From DASRIA01 sp963724065 (GTDB lineage Bacteria > Actinomycetota > Thermoleophilia > Solirubrobacterales > JBBDJG01), in the NCBI GenBank assembly GCA_963724065.1, contig CAVRTB010000004.1, positions 1 through 64,000 on the forward strand: a stretch of DNA of 64,000 nt, given 5' to 3'. This document shows positions 24,452 through 32,452 of this stretch, one piece after another (the stretch's first letter is position 1; every line of letters starts with the position of its first letter). The notes beneath the pieces are model-generated. The model was not told the DNA's origin. It did no database searches and worked only from the letters and a program-made list of their open reading frames with translations. Position numbers and translations under genes: made by a program.

Positions 24452-26977
24452 CTACGGGACGAACAGGCCCTGCCGCGCGAGCGTCCCGTTCGGCTCGGTC
24501 GAGGCCAGCCCATCCGGGCCGCCGTCGTGCACCTCGAACTGCCCGAGGCGCCAGACCGAGCGCTCGCCCTCCCGGATCGCGCCCGGAACGATCGCGTCGA
24601 AGCTGGTCACGGCCGCGCAGCGCGCGCCGATCTCCGGGTCGGAGGTCGCGGCGCACGACACCGTCACGGGAAAGGTCATCTCCTGGCCGCTCGCCGGCTC
24701 GTCGGCCCCCGGGCCGCTGCCGCGATCGGTGACACGCACCGACGGCGCCCAGCGCATCTCGCCGGTGTAGTCGGCGAGGCCCACGCGCTCGCGGACGTCC
24801 ACGAGCGCCATCGACAGCCTGACGTCGGCCTCGTCCGCCGCCGTGCCGGGGTTGCCGGGCACCACGTCCAGCCTCGCGGATCCCGTGAACCTGGCGCCCT
24901 TGCCGTTGGCGTCGGGGGTACCGACCGTGAGCTGGCCCGAAGCCGGACGGGGCGCGCATGCGCCGAACGCGAAGGCCGGCCCATGGGTCCTGTTCGGGAT
25001 GGAGCATTGGAGGAACGCCGGGACCAGGGAAACGCGCAAGGGCCCGGCGCCGTGCGGGCGGACATAGGTCAGCGCCGCGAAGTCCCCCGCGGGCTCATCA
25101 CCGTCCGGGATCGCCCTCGGCAACGGCGCCTTCACCAGCCCGCCGAGCGACCCGGGCAGCTCGGCCGCCGGTAGACGTAGCTGGAGGTCGGAGACGGCGA
25201 TCTCCTGCTGCCCGTTCGAAGCCTGCCCGTACGGAGAGTCGTAGGGCAGGAGCTCGAGCTTGATCGTGTGCCCGGTGTCGAACTTCCACCCGTTGGCGTG
25301 CAGCTGGAACACTTGATGGATGGGACCGGCGCCCGTTGCCGGGCGCCACAGACCCCGTGCGATCAGCCGCTGGCTGCCGCTCGGGTCGACGTCGAAGAGC
25401 CGCGCCGCGATCTGCGAATCGGCGCCGGGCGAGCTGAAATCGGCCACCACGGTCGGAGCGCCGAGCATCGTGAAGCCGCCAAAGGGGAACAGGTCGAGGC
25501 GGTAGGTCGCCGTTCCCGGCTGATCAGACCCCGGGGTGGTCGCGCACGCGCCTCCCCCGGTGAGCGGCTCGTATACGTCCGAGACGGCCTGGCTCCCCGC
25601 GCCCGGCTCGACCACCCGGACGGGTGCCGAGTCGAGTCGCACCTCGCCCGGCGCGAGGCGCGCGTAGTCGGGCGCCTGGAACGGGCCCGCGGAAGCGGTC
25701 GCCGGCGGACACGTCTGCGTGAGTGCCTCGACCCCGGCCGCGGGCGCCGCCCCGACGCCTTTCACGTAGTGCTCGAACCATGCCCGTTGCCGCTCCAAGA
25801 CCAGCTGCAAGTCGGGGATGCGGTTCTGTGCGCGCTGGTGGCCGATGCTCGCGAGGATCAGCGCGATCGGCGCGAAGGGGTGCTCGGTGCGCGTGCGGTT
25901 GTAGAAACGGATCGCTTCGTCGGCCGGGAACAGGTCATCGGTCCATCCCTGCGAAACGAGCATCGGCGCAGGCGCCCGCGAGTGGTCGATGTAGTACGCG
26001 GAGTGATGAGTCGTCAGCTCCTCCCGCATGTCGGCGATCGGCGGAAGCGGGTTGCCGCTCGCGTCGTCATAGGGCTCGCCGGCCGCGATCGCCGCATGCC
26101 AGCCGATCAGGTCGGCGTCCGGATCGCTTCCCTGGGGCGCATAGAAGAAACGCGAGCCGGCCTGGTAGAGGATGTCCTCGAAGCTCTCCTTGCGGACTCC
26201 GGTGCGACGCCGGTAGCGCGCATCCTTGATGTAGTCGAGCGTCCCGCCGTTCGGCACCAGGGAGTCCATCACGTCACTCCAGGGCGCGTCTGGCGCCGCC
26301 GCCGCGATGCTCATCGGCGTACCGGCCTCGCTGACCCACGGCACGAGCGACCCGTCCGTGAGCATCTTGCGGTCCCGGAGCGCGCCCAGCGACATCGACA
26401 TCGCCCCGCCGTAGGAGCCACCGATCGCCCCGATCCTCGCGGGGATCACCCGACCCTCGTCCGCGAGCAGCGCGGCGAGCTCCTGGGCGTCGCGAACCTC
26501 GTAACGGGTGTCCATCAGGCGGACATAGCCCTCCGCGCACCCGACGGCATCCGCGGAGCGCGCCGCGGAGGTCCCGCACGACTCGCCGAAACCGCGGGTC
26601 GTCATGCTGAAGGTCGCATACCCACGGTCGAGCCACACCTGCATCTCCGGCAGGCCGAGCTTGCGCCCCGCGTAGCCGTGGAACATCATCACGAGCGGGT
26701 AGGGGCCGTCCGGGCCGCTCGCCGGAGGCTCGGGCGGGAACGCCGCGGTCACGTCGATCGGGACGCCGTCGAAGGTCTTCACGGTGCTACGCGGGACGCC
26801 GCTGCAGAGGCGCACCCCGTCGGGCTGGACCGCGCACGGCACCGGCGCGGCCGTATTCGTGAAGACGCTCGGGATCGCGGCTCCGGCCGGCGCGCTCAGG
26901 ACCAGGGCGCACACGCACGCTGCGGCAACTGCCGCCAGGTTCCCGTGCATGCGCCGCCGCGTCGTCGTGCCGCTCAT
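24452..26977 (-). CDS. Secreted S15/CocE-type hydrolase with shared C-terminal module, paralog 2 (841 aa)
   Basis: Same architecture as its two neighbours: signal peptide (ACVCALVLSAPAGAA), S15-like hydrolase with nucleophile motif GGSYGGAMS, acid motif GWTDDLFPADEA and histidine motif IGHQRAQ, PepX_C-like jelly-roll, then the C-terminal module (PLRVSLVPAF to LARQGLFVP). Start chosen at the ATG directly behind GAGGAGAGG. An upstream in-frame ATG at 27004 would add nine residues without a ribosome binding site. It begins 42 bases after the stop of paralog 3, so the genes are probably co-transcribed. All three catalytic residues are kept, so this is not a decayed copy. Confidence 0.85.
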   Translation of the reverse strand: MSGTTTRRRMHGNLAAVAAACVCALVLSAPAGAAIPSVFTNTAAPVPCAVQPDGVRLCSGVPRSTVKTFDGVPIDVTAAFPPEPPASGPDGPYPLVMMFHGYAGRKLGLPEMQVWLDRGYATFSMTTRGFGESCGTSAARSADAVGCAEGYVRLMDTRYEVRDAQELAALLADEGRVIPARIGAIGGSYGGAMSMSLGALRDRKMLTDGSLVPWVSEAGTPMSIAAAAPDAPWSDVMDSLVPNGGTLDYIKDARYRRRTGVRKESFEDILYQAGSRFFYAPQGSDPDADLIGWHAAIAAGEPYDDASGNPLPPIADMREELTTHHSAYYIDHSRAPAPMLVSQGWTDDLFPADEAIRFYNRTRTEHPFAPIALILASIGHQRAQNRIPDLQLVLERQRAWFEHYVKGVGAAPAAGVEALTQTCPPATASAGPFQAPDYARLAPGEVRLDSAPVRVVEPGAGSQAVSDVYEPLTGGGACATTPGSDQPGTATYRLDLFPFGGFTMLGAPTVVADFSSPGADSQIAARLFDVDPSGSQRLIARGLWRPATGAGPIHQVFQLHANGWKFDTGHTIKLELLPYDSPYGQASNGQQEIAVSDLQLRLPAAELPGSLGGLVKAPLPRAIPDGDEPAGDFAALTYVRPHGAGPLRVSLVPAFLQCSIPNRTHGPAFAFGACAPRPASGQLTVGTPDANGKGARFTGSARLDVVPGNPGTAADEADVRLSMALVDVRERVGLADYTGEMRWAPSVRVTDRGSGPGADEPASGQEMTFPVTVSCAATSDPEIGARCAAVTSFDAIVPGAIREGERSVWRLGQFEVHDGGPDGLASTEPNGTLARQGLFVP

Positions 26978-27019
26978 CCTCTCCTCGTGGTCCTCCATGC
27001 CCAAGCGCTCGATCAGACC

Positions 27020-29533
27020 CTACGGCACGAACAGGCCCTGCCGCGCGAACGCAGCGTTCGGCGTCGTGGCCGCGAGCCCGTCGCTGCCCCCGTCGTGCAG
27101 CTCTATCTGGCCCAGCTGCCAGATCGAGCGCCGGCCCTCGGGCACGGCACCCGGCAAGACCGCATCGAAGCTCGTGGACACCGCGCATGCCGCGCCCACG
27201 CTCGAATCCGCCGTCACCGCGCAGGGCACGGTGACGGGAAACGACGAGTCCTGCACCGTTCCCGGCTCGCCGGGTGCCGCGCCAAACCCGAGCCGGTCGG
27301 TGAGACGCACACGGAGAACCGCCTCCAGCTCCCCCGTGTAGTCGGCGAGGCCATCGCGCACCCGCACGTCGAACGCATTCACCTCGAACGTCACGTCCGC
27401 CTCGTCGGCCTCGGTCGCCGGGTTGCCCGCGACCACGCCGAGCTCCGCCTCTGCGATGAACCGCGCTTCGAGCCCGTTGGCGTCCGGGGTGCCGACGGTC
27501 AGGCCGCCGGAAGCGAGCCGCGGCGGGCTGCAGCTGTCGTAGGCGAGCGGCGCGCCGTGCGTCCCGTTCGGGACCGTGCAGCCGTTGAACGACGGCACCA
27601 GTGAGACGGTCAGCGGCGTAGCGCCCTTGGGCCGCGCGTACGGGGCCGGCCAGAAGTCACGAGCCAGCCGCGCACCGGGCGGCAGGACCTTCGGCGCCGG
27701 CTCGCGCACGAGGCCCGCGAGCGCTCCCGGCTGCTCTCGCACGGGCAGCCTCACCTCGACGTTGGAGACGGTGATGTCCGCCTGCGTGGTGGACGCCTGC
27801 GCGTAGGGCGAGTCCTTGCTGAGCAGCTCGAGCTTCAGTACATGCCCCCCCGCGACATGCCACGCGTTCGGATGCAGCTGGAAGACCTGCCGCACCGGGC
27901 TCGGGCCCGTCGACGGGCGCCAGGCGCCGCGGGCGATCAGCGTCTGCTGCCCGCCCGCATCGACGTCGAGCAGCCGCGCGGCGATCTCCGACCCCGCCGC
28001 CGGCGAGGTGATGTCGGCAACCACCGTGGGCGCTCCCATCAACGTGAAGCCGCCCGCGGGAGCGGGCGAGCCACCGTACGACGCCACGCCCGGCTGGTCG
28101 TCGCCCGCCGTCTTCACGCACGCACCGCCGCCGCCGATCGGGTCGAACGCGTCCGCGATCGGCTGCGACCCGCCCCACGCGAACACGATGCGTGACTGGG
28201 CGAGCCCGAACGCCACCTCACCCGGCGCGAGCGCGGCCGGTGACGGCGCCGAGTACGGGCCGTCCGACGGTGCGCCGGCCGGGCAGGTCTGCGTGAGCGC
28301 CTCGACGCCGGCGGGCGGCGCGGGCCCGGATCCGGTCAGGTAGTGATCGAACCAGTCGAGCTCGCGCGCGTTCAGGACGGCGCGGTCCGCGGCCTTGCCC
28401 TGACCGCGCTGGTGTCCGAAGTCCATCAGGAACAGCGCGACCGCGGCGCCCGGATGCTCCGTGCGTGTGCGGTTGAAGAAGCGGATCGCCTCGTCGGCCG
28501 GGAAAAGGTCGTCGGTCCACCCACTCGACATGAGCAGCGGCGCCGGCGGCTGGGAGTGGCCGACCTGGTAGGGCGAGTGGTGCGCGGCGAGCTCCTGGCG
28601 CATCTCCGCGACGGCCGGCAGCGGGACCCCGCGATCGTCGTCGTACGGCTCGCCGGCCGCCATCAGCGCGTGCCAGTTCCAGATGTCCGCGTCGGGATCG
28701 GCTCCCTCGGGCGCGTAGAAGGAAGATCCTCCAGCCCCGTAGAGGGCGTCCTCCCACGATTGCTTTCGCACGCCGGTCAAACCGGCGTAAGGAGCGTCGG
28801 CGAGGTAGTCGAGCGTGCCGCCGTTCGGCATCAGGGCGTAAGCGAGGTCGCTCCACGTGATCCGGGGCGCCGCTGCCGCGATCCGCATCGGGCGCCCGCC
28901 GGGACTGGTCCAGGGCACGAGGGAGTCGTCCGGGAGCATCTTGCGGTCGCCCAGCGCCGCCAGGGACAGCGCGATCGCCCCTCCGTACGAGCCGCCGGCC
29001 ACGCCGATCTGCTCCGGGAGCGCGATCCGCTCGTCCGCGAGCAGGCCGGCGAGCTCCTGCGCATCGCGGACCTCATAGCGGGTGTCCGCGAGCCGCACGT
29101 ACCCGGCCGCGCAGCCCTGCGGGTCGGCAGCGCGCGCGGCGGCGGTGCCGCAGGACTCGCCGAACCCCCGAGCCGTGACGCTCAGGGTGGCGAACCCACG
29201 ATCGAGCCACGGCTGCATCACCGGGAGCCCGAGCTTCGCGCCGCCGTATCCATGCAAGAGCATCACGAGGGGAACGGGCCCGCCCGGCGCGCCGTGGGCG
29301 CGCGCCGGGAGCGCGACCGTCACGTCGAGTGGGACGCCGTCGAAAGTCTTCACCGTGCTGCGCGGCGTGTCGCTGCAGAGGCGCACGCCGTTCGCCTGCG
29401 CAAAGCACGGCACCGGCGTTGCCGTGCGGCTGAAGACCTCGGTCGGAGCGGCACCGGCCGGCATCGCCGGCATCGCCCAGGCACACAGCGCGACTGCGAG
29501 GATCAGCGGACGATGCGCGGCTTCCGGTCGCAC
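27020..29533 (-). CDS. Secreted S15/CocE-type hydrolase with shared C-terminal module, paralog 3 (837 aa)
   Basis: First gene of the tandem array. Signal peptide (LILAVALCAWAMPAMPAGAA), S15-like hydrolase (GGSYGGAIA, GWTDDLFPADEA, FGHQRGQ), PepX_C-like domain and the C-terminal module ending FARQGLFVP. GTG start with TAGCCT ending 6 nt upstream and no Shine-Dalgarno, so the array may be transcribed from a leaderless promoter here. The gene begins 30 bases after the thpR stop, so it could also be read through from cinA-thpR. Sequence divergence from the other two copies is spread evenly, which points to old duplications kept by selection. Confidence 0.85.
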   Translation of the reverse strand: MRPEAAHRPLILAVALCAWAMPAMPAGAAPTEVFSRTATPVPCFAQANGVRLCSDTPRSTVKTFDGVPLDVTVALPARAHGAPGGPVPLVMLLHGYGGAKLGLPVMQPWLDRGFATLSVTARGFGESCGTAAARAADPQGCAAGYVRLADTRYEVRDAQELAGLLADERIALPEQIGVAGGSYGGAIALSLAALGDRKMLPDDSLVPWTSPGGRPMRIAAAAPRITWSDLAYALMPNGGTLDYLADAPYAGLTGVRKQSWEDALYGAGGSSFYAPEGADPDADIWNWHALMAAGEPYDDDRGVPLPAVAEMRQELAAHHSPYQVGHSQPPAPLLMSSGWTDDLFPADEAIRFFNRTRTEHPGAAVALFLMDFGHQRGQGKAADRAVLNARELDWFDHYLTGSGPAPPAGVEALTQTCPAGAPSDGPYSAPSPAALAPGEVAFGLAQSRIVFAWGGSQPIADAFDPIGGGGACVKTAGDDQPGVASYGGSPAPAGGFTLMGAPTVVADITSPAAGSEIAARLLDVDAGGQQTLIARGAWRPSTGPSPVRQVFQLHPNAWHVAGGHVLKLELLSKDSPYAQASTTQADITVSNVEVRLPVREQPGALAGLVREPAPKVLPPGARLARDFWPAPYARPKGATPLTVSLVPSFNGCTVPNGTHGAPLAYDSCSPPRLASGGLTVGTPDANGLEARFIAEAELGVVAGNPATEADEADVTFEVNAFDVRVRDGLADYTGELEAVLRVRLTDRLGFGAAPGEPGTVQDSSFPVTVPCAVTADSSVGAACAVSTSFDAVLPGAVPEGRRSIWQLGQIELHDGGSDGLAATTPNAAFARQGLFVP

Positions 29534-29539
29534 GCCGCG

Positions 29540-29545
29540 AGGCTA
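29540..29545 (-). promoter_or_regulatory. Candidate -10 element (TAGCCT) before the hydrolase array
   Basis: Minus-strand TAGCCT ends 6 nt before the GTG of paralog 3; there is no ribosome binding site between. Same layout as before the SDR and ribF genes. Confidence 0.4.
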
Positions 29546-29562
29546 GCGCAGGCGGCCGGGTC

Positions 29563-30126
29563 TCACGCAGAGCTCGCGAGGGGCTCATAAACGGCGCCCT
29601 GCGGCCTGAGCGTCGAGCGGTAGAGCGTCGCGCCGGCCGCCTCGAAGGGCTGACGTAGCTGCTCGGGCAGCGCGGGAACCTCGATGCGCGGGTTGCGGCC
29701 ACGCTTGGCGCGGACAAGCGTGACGTGGGGCCAGAAGGGGCGTTTCTCGGGCTCGTAGAGGCGCTCGCGGTGGAGCCGGTCCGCGAGGCCCGCCCGCCAC
29801 GGGCCGAGCCGCTCGCCGACGTCCTCGAGGCCCAGCGCGAAGAGGCGCGGCCTCCCAGGCGGCACGCCGCCAACCTCCCGCGCGCTCAGCCGCACGCGCG
29901 GGAGGTCCGCGCTGAACGCGGTCCGCGCGATGCGATCGACGTCACTGGCCTGCTGTTGACCGAGGAACACGAGCGTCACGTGCAGCGCCTCCGCGCGCAC
30001 GGAGCGCAGGTCCGGGTGCACGAGTGCCGTGCGCGTCCACTCGGCGAGCGATGCGCGCACCTCGCCCGGAATGTCGAGCGCCACGAACAGCCGCAACCCG
30101 GGACTCGTCAGGCGCTCGGACGCCAC
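29563..30126 (-). CDS. thpR: RNA 2',3'-cyclic phosphodiesterase ThpR/LigT (187 aa)
   Basis: 2H phosphoesterase that opens 2',3'-cyclic phosphates on RNA ends. The two signature motifs are LHVTLVFLG in the N-terminal half and PHVTLVRAKRG in the C-terminal half, each supplying a catalytic His and Thr. Length matches the family. GTG start. In many actinobacteria this gene sits between cinA and recA; that order is kept here, but the three hydrolase genes separate it from recA. Confidence 0.9.
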   Translation of the reverse strand: MASERLTSPGLRLFVALDIPGEVRASLAEWTRTALVHPDLRSVRAEALHVTLVFLGQQQASDVDRIARTAFSADLPRVRLSAREVGGVPPGRPRLFALGLEDVGERLGPWRAGLADRLHRERLYEPEKRPFWPHVTLVRAKRGRNPRIEVPALPEQLRQPFEAAGATLYRSTLRPQGAVYEPLASSA

Positions 30127-30194
30127 GGGGTGTCGGTCACCTCAGCGGCGACACACAGCCGCCCCTTTTGAGGGCTGGTGTCCTGACTTGATGT

Positions 30195-30219
30195 CGTCCT
30201 GCGGCACCGCGGCAGGACG
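30195..30219. repeat. 8-bp inverted repeat between cinA and thpR
   Basis: CGTCCTGC (30195-30202) and GCAGGACG (30212-30219) form a hairpin with a nine-base GC loop in the 200-base gap behind cinA. No T-run on either side. Possibly a 3' stabiliser or factor-dependent stop of cinA. Confidence 0.4.
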
Positions 30220-30324
30220 ATCGACTGAGCCGGGGGTGTTCGAGACGCACCGATTCCTGATCGGCCGTCGCATCGTGGATCGCGGCCAGATCGGCCGCTT
30301 TCGACGCGACCACCGACAGGAGAA

Positions 30325-31608
30325 TCACGCCGGGACGGGCTCGCGCAGGAGCAGCCGCCGCAGCAGGTGCAGCGCGACGGCGGTCGAGCGGTCACGCACG
30401 TCGGCGCGCGAGCCGGGCAGGTCGACGGTGCGGGTGACGCGCTCGCGCTCGCGGTCGCGCAGCGCGACCACGCTGAAGCAGACGCGCCCCGCCGGCTTGT
30501 CCTCGGTGGCGCCGCCCGGTCCGGCGATCCCGGTCAGGCCGATCGCGGTGTCTGCGCCGAATCGCTCGAGCGCCCCGTCGGCAAGCGCCTCGGCGACCTC
30601 CTCGGAGACGGCGCCGTGGCGCTCGATCAGGTCCGCCGGGACCCCCAGCAGGTCGGTCTTCGCCTCGTTCGAATATGCGACGACGCCGCCCGCGAAGTAG
30701 GCGGAGGAGCCCGGGCGATCGGTGAGCCGTGCGGCCAGGAGCCCGCCCGTGCACGACTCCCCCACCGCGAGCCTGCGCCCCTCGAGCAACCCCGCGACCT
30801 GCTGCTCGATCGAGCTGCCGTCGGTCGAGAACACCGCCTCGCCGTGGCGATCGACCATCAGGTCGATCAACCGGTCCGCGGTGCCGTCGCTCGCCTCGTC
30901 GGAGCGGATCACGATCTCGAGCTCCGCGCGGCGCAGGCAGGTCGTGATCTCGAGCCCGTCGAGCCCGATCTCCGCCTCCGCCACGCGCAGCGTCTCGGCG
31001 ATCTCCGACTCCGGGATCCCGAACATCCGCACCATCGCCTGGCGGTAGCGTGGCGCCCGCGCGACCGCCCGGCTGAACGGCTCCGTCTCGACCGCCGCGC
31101 GCCAGCTCTCCTGGAGCTCGCGGGGCGGGCCGGGCAGCACGACCACGACCTGCTCGCCGGCGGGCACGACGAGGCCCGGCGCCGTCCCGACCGGGTCGAG
31201 CGCGACCGCGCCCTCGGGGACCATCGCCTGCTTGCGGTTCGCGACCTCGAGCGCCTTCGGATCGAGGTTCCAGCGGCGTGCGAAGCGGGCGATGATCTCG
31301 CCGATCCGTCGCTCGAGATCCTCGTCGAGCCGCAGGGGCCGCCCCGCGAAATCCGCAACGACCTCGGCGGTCATGTCGTCCGCGGTCGGCCCGAGCCCGC
31401 CGCTCGTGATGATGATGTCCGCGCCCTCGGCGCGCATGAAGCCCAGCGCCGCCAGGAGGTCCTCGCGGCGATCGGCGGTGATCATCACGTGAGCGAGCTC
31501 GACGCCGAGCTCCGCGAGCCGATCCGCCAGCCACGGCCCGTTGCGGTCCTGGACGCGCCCGGAGAGCACCTCGGTCCCGGTCACGACGATCCCGGCGCGA
31601 ACGCTCAC
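30325..31608 (-). CDS. cinA: Competence/damage-inducible protein CinA (427 aa)
   Basis: The N-terminal MoaB/MogA-like domain (GTEVLSGRVQDRNG; ITSGGLGPTADDMT) gives ADP-ribose pyrophosphatase activity in characterised relatives. The C-terminal domain (GESCTGGLLAARLTD; FAGGVVAYSNEAK) is the nicotinamide-nucleotide amidase PncC that recycles NAD breakdown products. The GTG start lies 4 bases after the stop of the RodZ-like gene; longer readings would overlap that gene. Order ftsK-rodZ-cinA-thpR is typical of actinobacteria and Firmicutes. Confidence 0.93.
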   Translation of the reverse strand: MSVRAGIVVTGTEVLSGRVQDRNGPWLADRLAELGVELAHVMITADRREDLLAALGFMRAEGADIIITSGGLGPTADDMTAEVVADFAGRPLRLDEDLERRIGEIIARFARRWNLDPKALEVANRKQAMVPEGAVALDPVGTAPGLVVPAGEQVVVVLPGPPRELQESWRAAVETEPFSRAVARAPRYRQAMVRMFGIPESEIAETLRVAEAEIGLDGLEITTCLRRAELEIVIRSDEASDGTADRLIDLMVDRHGEAVFSTDGSSIEQQVAGLLEGRRLAVGESCTGGLLAARLTDRPGSSAYFAGGVVAYSNEAKTDLLGVPADLIERHGAVSEEVAEALADGALERFGADTAIGLTGIAGPGGATEDKPAGRVCFSVVALRDRERERVTRTVDLPGSRADVRDRSTAVALHLLRRLLLREPVPA

Positions 31609-31612
31609 CCGC

Positions 31613-32377
31613 TCATTCGCACGCCGGTCGTTGCGCCTCCCCGAGCACACTCGTCCCCGTGGCGCGCACGAGGTAGCCGACCGGCTCCGACCGATCCGGC
31701 GTGTCGCGCCGGCGCCCGTTGATCCGCAGGTCGCCGCCGCCGTTGCCGATCGTGACCCTGAACGAGGTCGAGCGAAATGGGCCCTCGCGGTCGCCCTGCG
31801 CGAGCGTCACGCCGGGCACCCTCAGCTCCCCCTTCGCATCGACGACGCATACCCACACGTTACGCGCCGCCAGCACCTCGAGTCGTACGTTGCGGCGCGG
31901 ACGCTTCGGCGGGGGCGCGGTGGCGGCGGGCCGCGTGCGCTCGCGTGTCGTCGTCTGGGTGCTCTGCGCGTTGTCGGTCTTCCCCTCGTCGTCCCCGCCG
32001 GTCAGGCCCAGCACGAGCAGGAACCCGACGAACGCGAGCACCGCGAGCAGTGCCCCGATGCCACGCGTCGGCGGGCCGACGCGCCGCGCCCGCTCCGGGA
32101 TGCGCTCGCGGCGCGCAAAGGCCGGGACCTCGAGGTTCTCCGGCTCCTCGAAGCGCGCGCTGTACTCGTCGACGAGCAGATGCGGGTCGAGGCCCAGGAA
32201 CTGCGCGTACGTGCGGAGGAAGGTCTTGACGTACGTCGGCCCCGGCAACACGACCCATTCCTCGTTCTCGAGGGCGCGCAGGTACTTGGCACGGATCTTG
32301 GTCGCCTCCTCGACGGTGGTGATGTCGATCTTCGCGCGAATGCGGGTTTCGCGCAGGAGTGATCCGATGTCCGCCAT
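31613..32377 (-). CDS. RodZ-like helix-turn-helix membrane protein (254 aa)
   Basis: Residues 1-70 form an HTH_25 domain (GSLLRETRIRAKIDITTVEE; KYLRALENEEWVVLPG; YVKTFLRTYAQFLGLDP). A transmembrane helix at about 107-126 and a Thr/Arg/Pro linker are followed by a DUF4115-type extracytoplasmic beta domain (VRLEVLAARNVWVCVVD; FRVTIGNGGGDLRING). RodZ links MreB to the membrane in rods. No MreB is in the window, so the cytoskeletal role is inferred. It follows ftsK by 75 bases and precedes cinA by 4. Confidence 0.85.
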   Translation of the reverse strand: MADIGSLLRETRIRAKIDITTVEEATKIRAKYLRALENEEWVVLPGPTYVKTFLRTYAQFLGLDPHLLVDEYSARFEEPENLEVPAFARRERIPERARRVGPPTRGIGALLAVLAFVGFLLVLGLTGGDDEGKTDNAQSTQTTTRERTRPAATAPPPKRPRRNVRLEVLAARNVWVCVVDAKGELRVPGVTLAQGDREGPFRSTSFRVTIGNGGGDLRINGRRRDTPDRSEPVGYLVRATGTSVLGEAQRPACE

Positions 32378-32452
32378 TCAACGGTCCCGGGGCCGGGGCG
32401 ATGCCTCCACCGGTTAAAGGTATCGCGCTGGAAATTCGCGGATGTCCAGCGG

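Noticed and set aside
22595..27604. Very long open frames on the plus strand opposite the hydrolase genes
   Set aside because: They are Arg/Val/Gly-rich antisense shadows typical of high-GC genes, with no motifs or ribosome binding sites.
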